In this document: in pieces, positions 27,228 to 35,181 of the stretch | Position numbering within the stretch: position 1 is the first letter of the stretch | Layout of the letters: each line of letters opens with the position of its first letter | Assembly: GCF_010906925.1 (NCBI RefSeq) | Contig: NZ_VTVE01000001.1 | Span: 744,001 to 808,000, forward strand | DNA from: Pseudobutyrivibrio xylanivorans | GTDB taxonomy: Bacteria > Bacillota > Clostridia > Lachnospirales > Lachnospiraceae | Length of the DNA: 64,000 nucleotides | Direction: 5' to 3' | Notes under the pieces: model-generated | Seen by the model: only the letters and a program-made list of their open reading frames with translations | The model's database searches: none | Told to the model about the DNA's origin: nothing | Made by a program: the position numbers and the translations under genes

Positions 27228-28278
27228 TGTAATCTACTACCTGGTTGCGGCCATGCTTTTTAGCATAGTAGAGAGCTTTGTCGGCACGATCCAGGCAAGA
27301 GTGGTAGTTTTCGTCTGCCTTGTATTTGCTGTAGCCGATTGATATTGTCAGAGGGCAAACAGAATTTTCTCCGGAAGATATATCCTGACGGATCTCTTCA
27401 GTGACTTTTGCAACTCTGCTGGCGTCACAGTCTACTAGGAGTAGAACGAATTCTTCGCCACCCCAACGGATAACGTAATCTTGATTTTGTACGTGTGTCT
27501 CTAGACGGCTGCCTACGTATTTGAGGATGATATCACCAGCCTCATGGCCATAATTATCGTTGACCTTTTTGAAGTAATCGATGTCTAACATGGCGATATA
27601 AATGCTTTCGTCGGTGTAGAACTTATGAGTCTCTGGATCTACGATTTCGTTGATTTTAAATCGGTTGTAGACCCCTGTTAATTCGTCAGTGATTGAGTTT
27701 AGTTCTAGAGATTTCTTAATGAGATAGTGGTCTGCATAGGTATTCTCCAAGATAATTTGAAGGAGAATTACTCCAATATATATAGGAATAGCAAGTGTGA
27801 GCATCATATCTAGGTGCTCATAGTGGTTGAATAAATTGGATACGAGAATATTAAAAAAGATAAATCCGTGAATAATTGTGTGATACATTACAGGCATTGC
27901 AAGCCCGATGGTGAGGAATGCAAAGTGCATAATGATAAAGCCCTCGCGGACAAAATCACGGTTCTCAAGATGATAAACAGACCAGATTGTGGCCCACATA
28001 GCTGCGTGGGGAATTAGATAGTAGAGAAGTACGCCTGCTTTGTATGATTTTACTTTGCGATATAGCAATAAAAATAAAGCCAGTGGTAAAAGTACTGATA
28101 ATCTCGGGATAAGTGTTTCCCATGAGAATCTACCGTATAGCTGGCAATCAGTGAAAAAGTAGGAAATCTCACTAAAGGCAATAATAACTGCGCAATAGGC
28201 ACTTACTACTTTGTAATAATCAAATTTTGATTGATAAAAATCTAGTAATTCTTCTTTAGCAATTTTCTTTGTAATCAT
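27217..28278 (-). CDS. Membrane GGDEF protein, probable diguanylate cyclase
   Basis: The frame opens at 28359, but a good promoter (28288-28316) lies inside the first 27 codons. The ATG at 28278 is therefore the better start, giving 353 residues and a leader of only about three bases. The N-terminal 190 residues contain about six hydrophobic segments and no recognised sensor family. The GGDEF domain covers the last 165 residues, with the active loop RWGGEEFVLLL. The I-site position reads QNQD instead of RxxD, so classical product inhibition is unlikely. It would make c-di-GMP in response to an unknown membrane signal. Its tail overlaps the end of galT. Confidence 0.85.
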   Translation of the reverse strand: MITKKIAKEELLDFYQSKFDYYKVVSAYCAVIIAFSEISYFFTDCQLYGRFSWETLIPRLSVLLPLALFLLLYRKVKSYKAGVLLYYLIPHAAMWATIWSVYHLENRDFVREGFIIMHFAFLTIGLAMPVMYHTIIHGFIFFNILVSNLFNHYEHLDMMLTLAIPIYIGVILLQIILENTYADHYLIKKSLELNSITDELTGVYNRFKINEIVDPETHKFYTDESIYIAMLDIDYFKKVNDNYGHEAGDIILKYVGSRLETHVQNQDYVIRWGGEEFVLLLVDCDASRVAKVTEEIRQDISSGENSVCPLTISIGYSKYKADENYHSCLDRADKALYYAKKHGRNQVVDYTNI

Positions 28279-28287
28279 AGTACGTAT

Positions 28288-28316
28288 ATTATAACCTCTG
28301 AATTTCATCACAACAA
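28288..28316 (-). promoter_or_regulatory. Promoter of the membrane GGDEF gene
   Basis: On the minus strand TTGTTG (28316-28311) and a perfect TATAAT (28293-28288) are 17 bp apart. The start expected near 28281 is three bases from the ATG at 28278. Confidence 0.6.
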
Positions 28317-28469
28317 TGTAAAACTTATTAATATTTTGCGGTTTTTTTGTGTTCTTCATAAATAATTCTCATTATCGTTTCACAACATTCGGAAACCCTT
28401 TTAGTTTTCTTCACTTTACATTCACTTAGCCCCATTAATCTTTATCCATCAATTGAAAAGGAGGAAGCC

Positions 28470-29165
28470 ATGGGGCAAATAACAAAAGTATTTAATAGAT
28501 ATGAGAAGAAGTTTCTCATAGATGAAAAGACTTATGCTTTGCTTAAAAAAGAGCTTGATGTCTATATGAATGAAGACGAATATGGGCTTCATACCATAAG
28601 AAATATTTATTACGATACCTTAAACGACCAACTTATTAGGACTTCAATAGAAGGACCTAAATATAAAGAAAAGTTTCGAGTGCGTTGCTATGGCAACCCA
28701 ACCTATGACAGTATGTGCTTTTTAGAGATTAAGAAAAAGTATAAAGGACTGGTTAATAAAAGAAGGGTGGCTATACCTATGGAAGAGGCGGAAAGATATT
28801 TGATAGAGGGCAAGTTGCCATCTAATCCTAATCAGATATTCAAAGAAATAGATTATTTCTTTAGCCGTTATCCCCTAGAGCCTAAACGCTACATTGCCTA
28901 TGATAGGTTGGCTATGTACGGAAAGGAAGATAGGGAGTTTAGAGTGACTTTTGATATTAACATCAGAAGTAGAAATTTTAATTTGACATTGTATAGTGAT
29001 GAGGAAAATGAGTATTTGCTAGAACCGGGAATGAGACTTATGGAAGTGAAAATATCCGATTCAATGCCCCTTTGGTTTGCAAGACTTTTGTCTAAATATA
29101 AGATTTATCCTACATCATTTTCAAAATATGGAAATTTTTACAAAAAAAGCTTAAAAGAAGCATAA
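28470..29165 (+). CDS. VTC-domain protein (polyphosphate polymerase-like)
   Basis: The 231-residue protein is a single VTC domain. In yeast Vtc4 this tunnel-shaped domain makes polyphosphate from ATP. The start NRYEKKFLIDEKTYALL and the internal basic strands KFRVRCYG, FLEIKKKYKG and NKRRVAIP carry the alternating charged residues that line the tunnel. The C-terminal LMEVKISDSMPLWF and SFSKYGNFYK are typical of bacterial members. It has no membrane segment, and the following DUF4956 gene supplies one. The three-gene set VTC, DUF4956 and Cthe_2159-like recurs in clostridia. GGAGG precedes the ATG. Bacterial function is unproven. Confidence 0.87.
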   Translation: MGQITKVFNRYEKKFLIDEKTYALLKKELDVYMNEDEYGLHTIRNIYYDTLNDQLIRTSIEGPKYKEKFRVRCYGNPTYDSMCFLEIKKKYKGLVNKRRVAIPMEEAERYLIEGKLPSNPNQIFKEIDYFFSRYPLEPKRYIAYDRLAMYGKEDREFRVTFDINIRSRNFNLTLYSDEENEYLLEPGMRLMEVKISDSMPLWFARLLSKYKIYPTSFSKYGNFYKKSLKEA

Positions 29166-29187
29166 AGAGTTACGGAGGTTTATTTTA

Positions 29188-29874
29188 ATGGAATCGATTT
29201 TATCAACTTTGATGTCAACTAGTATATCGACTATTTCAACAACAGAAGCTTTACTATATGGAATGGGGGCATCTATATTAGGTTTTGTTATTTCGCTCAC
29301 ATATATAAAAACAGGGACAGTTTCAAAAAATTTTGCGAGAACACTTATTATTTTACCTTTTCTAGTATGTATGGTAATGCTGGCAGTTAATGGTAATTTC
29401 GGAACAAGTCTTGCTGTAGTAGGAGCATTTTCTCTGGTTAGATTTAGATCACTTCAAGGAAGTTCGAGAGATATAGGTTTTATATTTTTTGCAATGACCA
29501 TTGGAATAATATGTGCTGTGGGACAGATGTCTTTAGCTGTGATTGTAACAGCAATTATTTGTGGAATTCATTTTGTCTTAAATGGGATAGGTTATGCCGC
29601 GAAAGAAGCAGGAGAAAAGGACCTGAGAGTGACAATCCCAGAAAACCTTGATTATAGCGATATTTTTGATGATATTTTTGAAAGATTTACCCTTTCCCAT
29701 AAGCAGATTGCAGTTAGAACGACAAATATGGGTTCTATGTATGAGATAAATTATAGGGTAAGATTAATAAATGAAGAAATTGAAAAAGATTTCTTGGATG
29801 AAATCAGAATGCGTAATGGAAATCTTACGGTTGTTTGCGGCCGATGTGATATGAATGAAGCAGAGGAATTATAA
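29188..29874 (+). CDS. DUF4956 four-helix membrane protein
   Basis: The 228-residue protein has four hydrophobic segments at about residues 22-42, 50-68, 72-90 and 98-135. The short conserved cytoplasmic phrase SLVRFRSLQGSSRDIGF typifies DUF4956, and a soluble C-terminal region follows (about 145-228). The gene lies 22 bp after the VTC-domain gene and three bases before the lipoprotein gene, so the three are surely one operon. It may act as the membrane channel or anchor for the VTC protein, which is an inference from constant co-occurrence. Confidence 0.87.
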   Translation: MESILSTLMSTSISTISTTEALLYGMGASILGFVISLTYIKTGTVSKNFARTLIILPFLVCMVMLAVNGNFGTSLAVVGAFSLVRFRSLQGSSRDIGFIFFAMTIGIICAVGQMSLAVIVTAIICGIHFVLNGIGYAAKEAGEKDLRVTIPENLDYSDIFDDIFERFTLSHKQIAVRTTNMGSMYEINYRVRLINEEIEKDFLDEIRMRNGNLTVVCGRCDMNEAEEL

Positions 29875-29876
29875 TT

Positions 29877-31331
29877 ATGAGAAATAAATTTTTGATAAGT
29901 GCTATATGTCTTGTTGTTATAACAGCTGTTGTTGGCTGCGCATCTTTCAGTGAGGAAAAGACTGATATAGTTGCTTCGGAGAATTCCAATGATGATGAAC
30001 TTACAGTTAAGACAGATTGGAACCAGATGGCATCAATTACTTTTTCAGAAGATGCTATAACAATTGAGGGAAGTGGTTGCAGTAACGAAGATGGAATTTT
30101 ATATATTACAGAAGGTGGTGCCTACACACTGCAAGGTAAATCTAGTAGTTCTTCAGTGGTTGTAAATACTGATGAAAACGTAAAACTTATATTAAATGGT
30201 GTGGACTTACAAAGTGTAGATGGGCCTGTAATCTATGGTGCACAGGTGAAAAATCTATATATAGAATTAACAGATGGTTCAAGTAATACCTTGACTGATT
30301 CTAATGAGTACGCCACTGATTCTTCCACAGGTGAGGAGATTGGTAAAGGCGTTATTTCCTGTGAGGATGACATTATCATCATAGGTGAGGGAACACTTAA
30401 TATTAATGGAAATCATAAGCATGGTATTTCATCTGATGACAAGTTATATGTAGAATCAGGTAATATTAATGTAGTTACTGAGGGGACAGATGGGCTTAAT
30501 GCAAATGATTTGATTTGTATTGATGGTGGCACTATTGTCATAGAGGCAGTTAGTGATGTTATGGAAAGTGATGGTGTTTTACAGATAAATGGCGGTGAAA
30601 TTTCAGCAAAGAGCAATGATGAGGGCTTAGAAGCTAAGGACAGCATTTATATAAATGGTGGAATAATTGATATATCTGTTTCAGATGACGGATTGAATGC
30701 TACTAATTATATTGAAATAAATGGCGGGGAATTAAGTATTAGTTGTCAAACTGGCGATGCCATTGACTGTAATGGTGGTGTAGATGGTTGCATTACAATA
30801 AACGGTGGCGACATATATGTTCAAGGTGGCAAGGAACCTGAAGGTGGTATTGATGCTGATAACTCTAGTGTAATTATAAATGGAGGAGAAGTTATTGCCA
30901 TTGGAGCAGTTAATAGTCCTATTTCAGAAGAAAGTGGGCAGGTTTCCATAGTGTACGGCAGTTTTGATGCCGACCAGTCAATAACAATAACAGATGAGAA
31001 TGGAAATCAGGTTTTCGAATATACGCCAGCTGTATCAGGTTCAACTATGATTATTTCATCAAATGTATTTGAGAGAGGAAATACTTATAAGATTACTTCT
31101 GGTGAAAATGAAATATCTGTTACAGCTGAAACAACTGTTGTGGAAGCAGGAGGCTCGGCCCAAGGTATGGGAGGACACGGTGGAGGTCCAGCAGGACAAT
31201 TACAAAAGCCAGATGGAACTTCAAATTTTGAAGATATGCCAGAAGATTTTAAGCCTGGGCAGATGAACCCTGAAACAAGACCACAGGGGCCAATGGAAGA
31301 GGGGCAAATGCTAGATAACAACAACCAATAA
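29877..31331 (+). CDS. Cell-surface lipoprotein with Cthe_2159-like carbohydrate-binding beta-helix
   Basis: The 484-residue protein starts with a lipoprotein signal peptide ending in VVGC (Cys near residue 21). The body (about 55-380) is built from repeated short strands with INGGEI/INGGIID/INGGDIYV phrases and Asp/Gly turns, a right-handed beta-helix. It matches the Cthe_2159 family, whose founding member binds cellulose and acidic polysaccharide. The last 60 residues are rich in Gly, Pro, Met and Gln and probably disordered. It begins three bases after the DUF4956 stop and completes the VTC cluster. It would sit on the outer face of the membrane, processed by Lgt and signal peptidase II. 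Confidence 0.85.
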   Translation: MRNKFLISAICLVVITAVVGCASFSEEKTDIVASENSNDDELTVKTDWNQMASITFSEDAITIEGSGCSNEDGILYITEGGAYTLQGKSSSSSVVVNTDENVKLILNGVDLQSVDGPVIYGAQVKNLYIELTDGSSNTLTDSNEYATDSSTGEEIGKGVISCEDDIIIIGEGTLNINGNHKHGISSDDKLYVESGNINVVTEGTDGLNANDLICIDGGTIVIEAVSDVMESDGVLQINGGEISAKSNDEGLEAKDSIYINGGIIDISVSDDGLNATNYIEINGGELSISCQTGDAIDCNGGVDGCITINGGDIYVQGGKEPEGGIDADNSSVIINGGEVIAIGAVNSPISEESGQVSIVYGSFDADQSITITDENGNQVFEYTPAVSGSTMIISSNVFERGNTYKITSGENEISVTAETTVVEAGGSAQGMGGHGGGPAGQLQKPDGTSNFEDMPEDFKPGQMNPETRPQGPMEEGQMLDNNNQ

Positions 31332-31345
31332 TTAGGTCTTGATAC

Positions 31346-31373
31346 TTGAAAAAAATAAATTTTGGTATAGAAT
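31346..31373 (+). promoter_or_regulatory. Probable gltX promoter
   Basis: TTGAAA (31346-31351) and TAGAAT (31368-31373) are 16 bp apart. A TATAAT at 31415-31420, without a good -35, is an alternative. Confidence 0.35.
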
Positions 31374-31376
31374 TAT

Positions 31377-31407
31377 TTAGGACTGCACATAGCAGTCCTA
31401 ATTCTTG
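31377..31407 (+). terminator. Hairpin between the lipoprotein gene and gltX
   Basis: TTAGGACTGC (31377-31386) and GCAGTCCTAA (31392-31401) form a perfect 10-bp stem with a 5-base loop. The following TTCTTGT is only moderately T-rich, so termination may be partial. Confidence 0.65.
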
Positions 31408-31438
31408 TATACAATATAATTTATGAGAGGAAATATAA

Positions 31439-32887
31439 ATGAGTAAAGTAAGAACACGTTTTGCACCATCACCAACAGGTCGTATGCATGTAGGTAATCT
31501 TCGTACAGCTCTTTATGCTTTTTTAGTTGCAAAGCATGAGGGAGGAGATTTCCTTCTTAGAATAGAGGATACAGACCAGGAGAGACAGGTAGAGGGTGCT
31601 GTGGAGATTATCTATAGAACACTTGCTGCTACTGGCCTTATTCATGACGAGGGTCCAGACAAGGACAAGGGTGTTGGCCCTTATGTTCAGTCGGAGCGTC
31701 AGGCTCAGGGCATTTATCTTGAGTATGCTAAAAAGCTTATCGAGAAAGGTGAGGCTTATTATTGCTTCTGTGATGATGAGCGTCTCGCAGAGTGTAAGCA
31801 GATTATAGGCGACAAGGAGATTCATATTTACGATAAGCATTGTCTCAACCTTTCAAAGGAAGAGGTGGAGGCTAACCTTGCAGCTGGTAAGCCTTATGTT
31901 ATCAGACAGAACAATCCACGTACTGGCACTACTACATTTGTAGATGAGCTTTATGGAGAGATTACAGTTGATAATTCAGAGCTTGATGATATGATTCTAA
32001 TCAAGTCTGATGGATATCCTACATACAATTTTGCCAACGTAGTAGATGATCACCTTATGGGAATTACTCATGTTGTTCGTGGTAATGAGTATATTTCTTC
32101 TTCACCAAAATACAATCGACTTTATGAGGCATTTGGCTGGGAAGTACCTAAGTACATTCACTGCCCACTTATTACAAATGAGGAGCACCAGAAGCTTTCT
32201 AAGCGTTCAGGACATTCTTCATACGAGGATTTGATTGAGCAGGGATTTTTAACAGAGGCTGTTGTTAACTTTGTTGCTCTTCTTGGTTGGTCTCCAGAAA
32301 ATGACAATGAGATTTTCTCTTTAGATGAGCTTATTAAAGAGTTTGATTATCACCGTATTTCAAAGTCACCTGCAGTATTTGATATCACAAAGCTTAAGTG
32401 GATGAATGGCGAGTACATGAAGGCTATGGACTTTGACAAGTTCTACCAGATGGCAGAGCCATACCTTAAGGAGTACATTAAGGGTGACTATGATCTTAAA
32501 AAGATTGCAAAGATGGTTCAGACTCGTATTGAGATTTTCCCTGATATCAAGGATCATGTTGATTTCTTTGATGCAGTACCAGAGTATGACAGCTCAATGT
32601 ATACTCACAAAAAGATGAAGACAAACGAGGAGTCATCACTTGCAGTATTAAAGGAACTTTTACCAGTTCTTGAGGCACAGGATGATTACTCTAATGATGC
32701 TTTATATGCACTTCTTTCAGGATTTGCTACAGAGCATGAATATAAAAATGGATACGTACTCTGGCCAGTTCGTACAGCAGTATCTGGTAAGCAGATGACA
32801 CCAGGCGGAGCTACAGAGCTTATGGAGATTCTTGGCAAAGAAGAGTCTATCAAGCGTATCAAGGCGGCAATTGAAAAATTATCTTAA
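31439..32887 (+). CDS. gltX: Glutamyl-tRNA synthetase
   Basis: The 482-residue class I synthetase has the HIGH-type motif in [19 protein letters not shown], the RIEDTDQER segment and the KMSKS-type motif [12 protein letters not shown] near residue 245. The helical anticodon-binding domain makes up the last 160 residues. Whether it also charges tRNA(Gln), as non-discriminating enzymes do, cannot be told from these motifs. The ATG follows AGAGGAAATATAA. A hairpin and a possible promoter lie upstream; no T-box is present. Confidence 0.97.
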   Translation: MSKVRTRFAPSPTGRMHVGNLRTALYAFLVAKHEGGDFLLRIEDTDQERQVEGAVEIIYRTLAATGLIHDEGPDKDKGVGPYVQSERQAQGIYLEYAKKLIEKGEAYYCFCDDERLAECKQIIGDKEIHIYDKHCLNLSKEEVEANLAAGKPYVIRQNNPRTGTTTFVDELYGEITVDNSELDDMILIKSDGYPTYNFANVVDDHLMGITHVVRGNEYISSSPKYNRLYEAFGWEVPKYIHCPLITNEEHQKLSKRSGHSSYEDLIEQGFLTEAVVNFVALLGWSPENDNEIFSLDELIKEFDYHRISKSPAVFDITKLKWMNGEYMKAMDFDKFYQMAEPYLKEYIKGDYDLKKIAKMVQTRIEIFPDIKDHVDFFDAVPEYDSSMYTHKKMKTNEESSLAVLKELLPVLEAQDDYSNDALYALLSGFATEHEYKNGYVLWPVRTAVSGKQMTPGGATELMEILGKEESIKRIKAAIEKLS

Positions 32888-32939
32888 TTAAATATAGGGT
32901 TGGGGAACCCAGAATACATATAGGCGAGTTAGGAGGATT

Positions 32940-34862
32940 ATGAACTTTAACGACTCGCAGATTATGGCGATTAGTCATAAGGAGGGACCCTGCTTAGTTG
33001 TGGCAGGACCCGGCAGTGGTAAGACTGCAGTTATTACCCATCGTATTAATGAACTGATTAATTCTGGAATCCCTGGCAGAGAAATCTTAGTTATTACGTT
33101 TACTAAGGCTGCGGCCATTGAAATGAAGGAACGTTTCAACAGGTTATCTGGAAATAATCAGGTGACCTTTGGGACGTTCCATTCTTTATTTTGGGGGATT
33201 TTACAAAGAGAATTGGGCTATAAAAGCAAGGATATAGTCATGGGCTCTGCAAGGATGCAGATATTGATTGAGGCTATCAGAATGGTAGGGCTTGATGCTA
33301 CTGATTTATCAGTGGTTAATTCTATATCCAATGATGTGACTACATATAGGAATAAGGGTGAGAATAGTTTTTCTTTTATACCTGAGGCCATAGATCGGGA
33401 GGATTTTTTTAAAGTCTATTCTAATTTTAAAAAGCTTAAACAGAAGTATAGGGTTGTGGACTTTGATGACATGTTAAGTATTGCATATGAGCTATTTATT
33501 AATAGACCTAGCGTTTTAGATAAATGGCAAAATAGGTATTCATATTTTCTCGTGGATGAAATGCAGGATATGAACAATCTGCAATTTGATCTCATTAAAA
33601 TGCTTTCTGGTAAAACCAATAATATTTTTTGTGTAGGAGATGATGACCAGTCTATCTATGGGTTTCGTGGAGCCAATCCTAAAATAATGACTGATTTTAT
33701 AAATAATTATGATAACTGTAAGAGAATTATACTAAATTACAATTATAGGAATCCATCTAATGTGGTAAAGGCTGCTCTTGCTTTGATAGATAAAAATAGT
33801 ATTCGCTTTAAAAAGGATATTATACCTACAAATAAAGAGGGGACTGTCAATATAGCAGAAACTGTAGATGAAGTGGGAGAAGCTGACTACATTTATGGGA
33901 TGATTAAATCACGAATAGCACAGGGGATACCACTTGATGAGATAGCAGTTCTTTACAGAAACCATAGTGATGCAAAATATCTCATTAATCGACTTATGAC
34001 AGAAGGGGTTCCGATTTATCTAAAAGAGGCTACTACTAATTTTTATTCCCATTTTATAATTGAGGATATTGAAGCTTATTTCCAGATAGCTATTGGTAAT
34101 TCTACAAGGTCAAGGCTTCTCAGGATCATAAATAGACCTAATCGTTTTTTGCATAGAGCTTCTGTAGAAAAAGGAAGCAGAGTAGAGGATATATTATATT
34201 TTTATAAGGACAATTACAGTGCTTATCAAAGAGCACTGGCTCTTAATTCAGATATTCTGTTGATTTCTAGAATGTCTCCTTATGCTGCAATTAATTATAT
34301 TAGAAATGTAATGGGCTATGACAGTTTTTTAAAGGAAGAGGCTATCAGGTGTGGTACATCATTTGATGAGTATACAGATGTATTGGCTTTTCTATTGGAA
34401 ATAGTGAAGGATTGTAAAAATATAAAACAAGCCATAGATAAACTAAACGTTCTTAGATATAAGGTTGATTATGAGAACAAGAATAAGCAGGTGGATAAAT
34501 CAGGAAAGGTGGGGCTATATACCTTGCATTCAAGCAAAGGCCTAGAGTTTGATACAGTCTTTATTTTAGGCGCTAATGAAGGAGTTATTCCTAATAACAG
34601 AGCAGATACTGATGAGGCGATAGAAGGTGAGAGACGGCTATTTTATGTAGGTGTAACCCGCACAAAAACATCACTTTTTATTACATATACAAACAAAAAG
34701 AATCGGGAAAAGTCCCGATTCTTAAGTGAAATGACTATAGATTATTCATCTACTTCCTCTTCTAAGATTTCATCAAATCTCTTGGATACAGCCTCGTATT
34801 CTTCATCTGAAAGGATGTTTTCGAGAGATGGAGCACCTGTTTCGTCCTCGAAATATCTGTAG
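32940..34862 (+). CDS. UvrD/PcrA-like superfamily 1 helicase with an antisense-derived C-terminal tail
   Basis: The 640-residue helicase has the Walker A motif in VVAGPGSGKTAVITHR, VITFTKAAAIEMKER (Ia), TFGTFHSLF and DEMQDMN (Walker B). It also has GDDDQSIYGFRGA (III), NYNYRNPSN (IV), TLHSSKGLEFD (V) and FYVGVTRTK (VI). It is shorter than PcrA (about 740) and matches a compact clostridial type that unwinds 3' to 5'. Relatives usually end shortly after an SRFLxEM phrase. Here the frame runs about 40 codons further, into a Ser-rich tail that is the antisense of the DUF1292 gene. The overlap with that gene is 121 bp. GTTAGGAGG precedes the ATG. Confidence 0.9.
   Translation: MNFNDSQIMAISHKEGPCLVVAGPGSGKTAVITHRINELINSGIPGREILVITFTKAAAIEMKERFNRLSGNNQVTFGTFHSLFWGILQRELGYKSKDIVMGSARMQILIEAIRMVGLDATDLSVVNSISNDVTTYRNKGENSFSFIPEAIDREDFFKVYSNFKKLKQKYRVVDFDDMLSIAYELFINRPSVLDKWQNRYSYFLVDEMQDMNNLQFDLIKMLSGKTNNIFCVGDDDQSIYGFRGANPKIMTDFINNYDNCKRIILNYNYRNPSNVVKAALALIDKNSIRFKKDIIPTNKEGTVNIAETVDEVGEADYIYGMIKSRIAQGIPLDEIAVLYRNHSDAKYLINRLMTEGVPIYLKEATTNFYSHFIIEDIEAYFQIAIGNSTRSRLLRIINRPNRFLHRASVEKGSRVEDILYFYKDNYSAYQRALALNSDILLISRMSPYAAINYIRNVMGYDSFLKEEAIRCGTSFDEYTDVLAFLLEIVKDCKNIKQAIDKLNVLRYKVDYENKNKQVDKSGKVGLYTLHSSKGLEFDTVFILGANEGVIPNNRADTDEAIEGERRLFYVGVTRTKTSLFITYTNKKNREKSRFLSEMTIDYSSTSSSKISSNLLDTASYSSSERMFSRDGAPVSSSKYL
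34695..34723 (-). terminator. DUF1292 terminator embedded in helicase coding sequence
   Basis: On the minus strand AAGAATCGGGA (34723-34713) pairs with TCCCGATTCTT (34708-34698), with a CTTT loop and a following T-run. The same bases encode the helicase residues KNREKSRFL on the other strand. On the plus strand no T-run follows. Confidence 0.8.
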
Positions 34863-35050
34863 ATATATACTTCGCCTTCTTCATTAGGCTCACCCTTTTC
34901 ATCAAGAGGAATAAGCACGATGTAGTCCTGGTCACCTATATCAAAAATAGTTATAATCTCACAAGTAACCTCAGAACCATCATCTAAATTAAGAGTAACG
35001 ACTACATCGTCATCTTCATTATCAACAGGAAAAACTTGATTTTCGTCCAT
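34742..35050 (-). CDS. DUF1292-family acidic protein
   Basis: The ATG at 35050 is used since AAGGAG lies eight bases upstream; the frame opening at 35065 starts within that site. The 102-residue protein is strongly acidic and has the DUF1292 pattern. An early strand DDVVVTLNLDDGSEV is followed by DYIVLIPLDEKGE, then VYIYRYFEDE and a helical C-terminus. Members are common in Firmicutes, often near alaS/yrzL genes, and have no known function. Here it stands alone with its own promoter and terminator, convergent with and overlapping the helicase gene. Confidence 0.85.
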   Translation of the reverse strand: MDENQVFPVDNEDDDVVVTLNLDDGSEVTCEIITIFDIGDQDYIVLIPLDEKGEPNEEGEVYIYRYFEDETGAPSLENILSDEEYEAVSKRFDEILEEEVDE

Positions 35051-35077
35051 TTTATACTCCTTCAATTAATATATTAT

Positions 35078-35106
35078 TTGTTTAAGACATGCCCTTATGA
35101 TATAAT
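35078..35106 (+). promoter_or_regulatory. Promoter of the GH13-like gene
   Basis: TTGTTT (35078-35083) and a perfect TATAAT (35101-35106) are 17 bp apart. It is interleaved with the divergent DUF1292 promoter, so only one polymerase could occupy the site at a time. Confidence 0.55.
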
Positions 35107-35125
35107 TCATTAGGTTTTATGTCTA
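35097..35125 (-). promoter_or_regulatory. Promoter of the DUF1292 gene
   Basis: On the minus strand TAGACA (35125-35120) and TATCAT (35102-35097) are 17 bp apart. The -10 shares two bases with the -10 of the divergent promoter. Confidence 0.5.
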
Positions 35126-35181
35126 GTATTTTAGAGATTTTATATATATAAATACACTTATTTTTGGAAGTGGGGACTGAA

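Noticed and set aside
32897-32910. Terminator between gltX and the helicase gene
   Set aside because: GGGTT/AACCC is a short hairpin with no T-run; read-through is likely.
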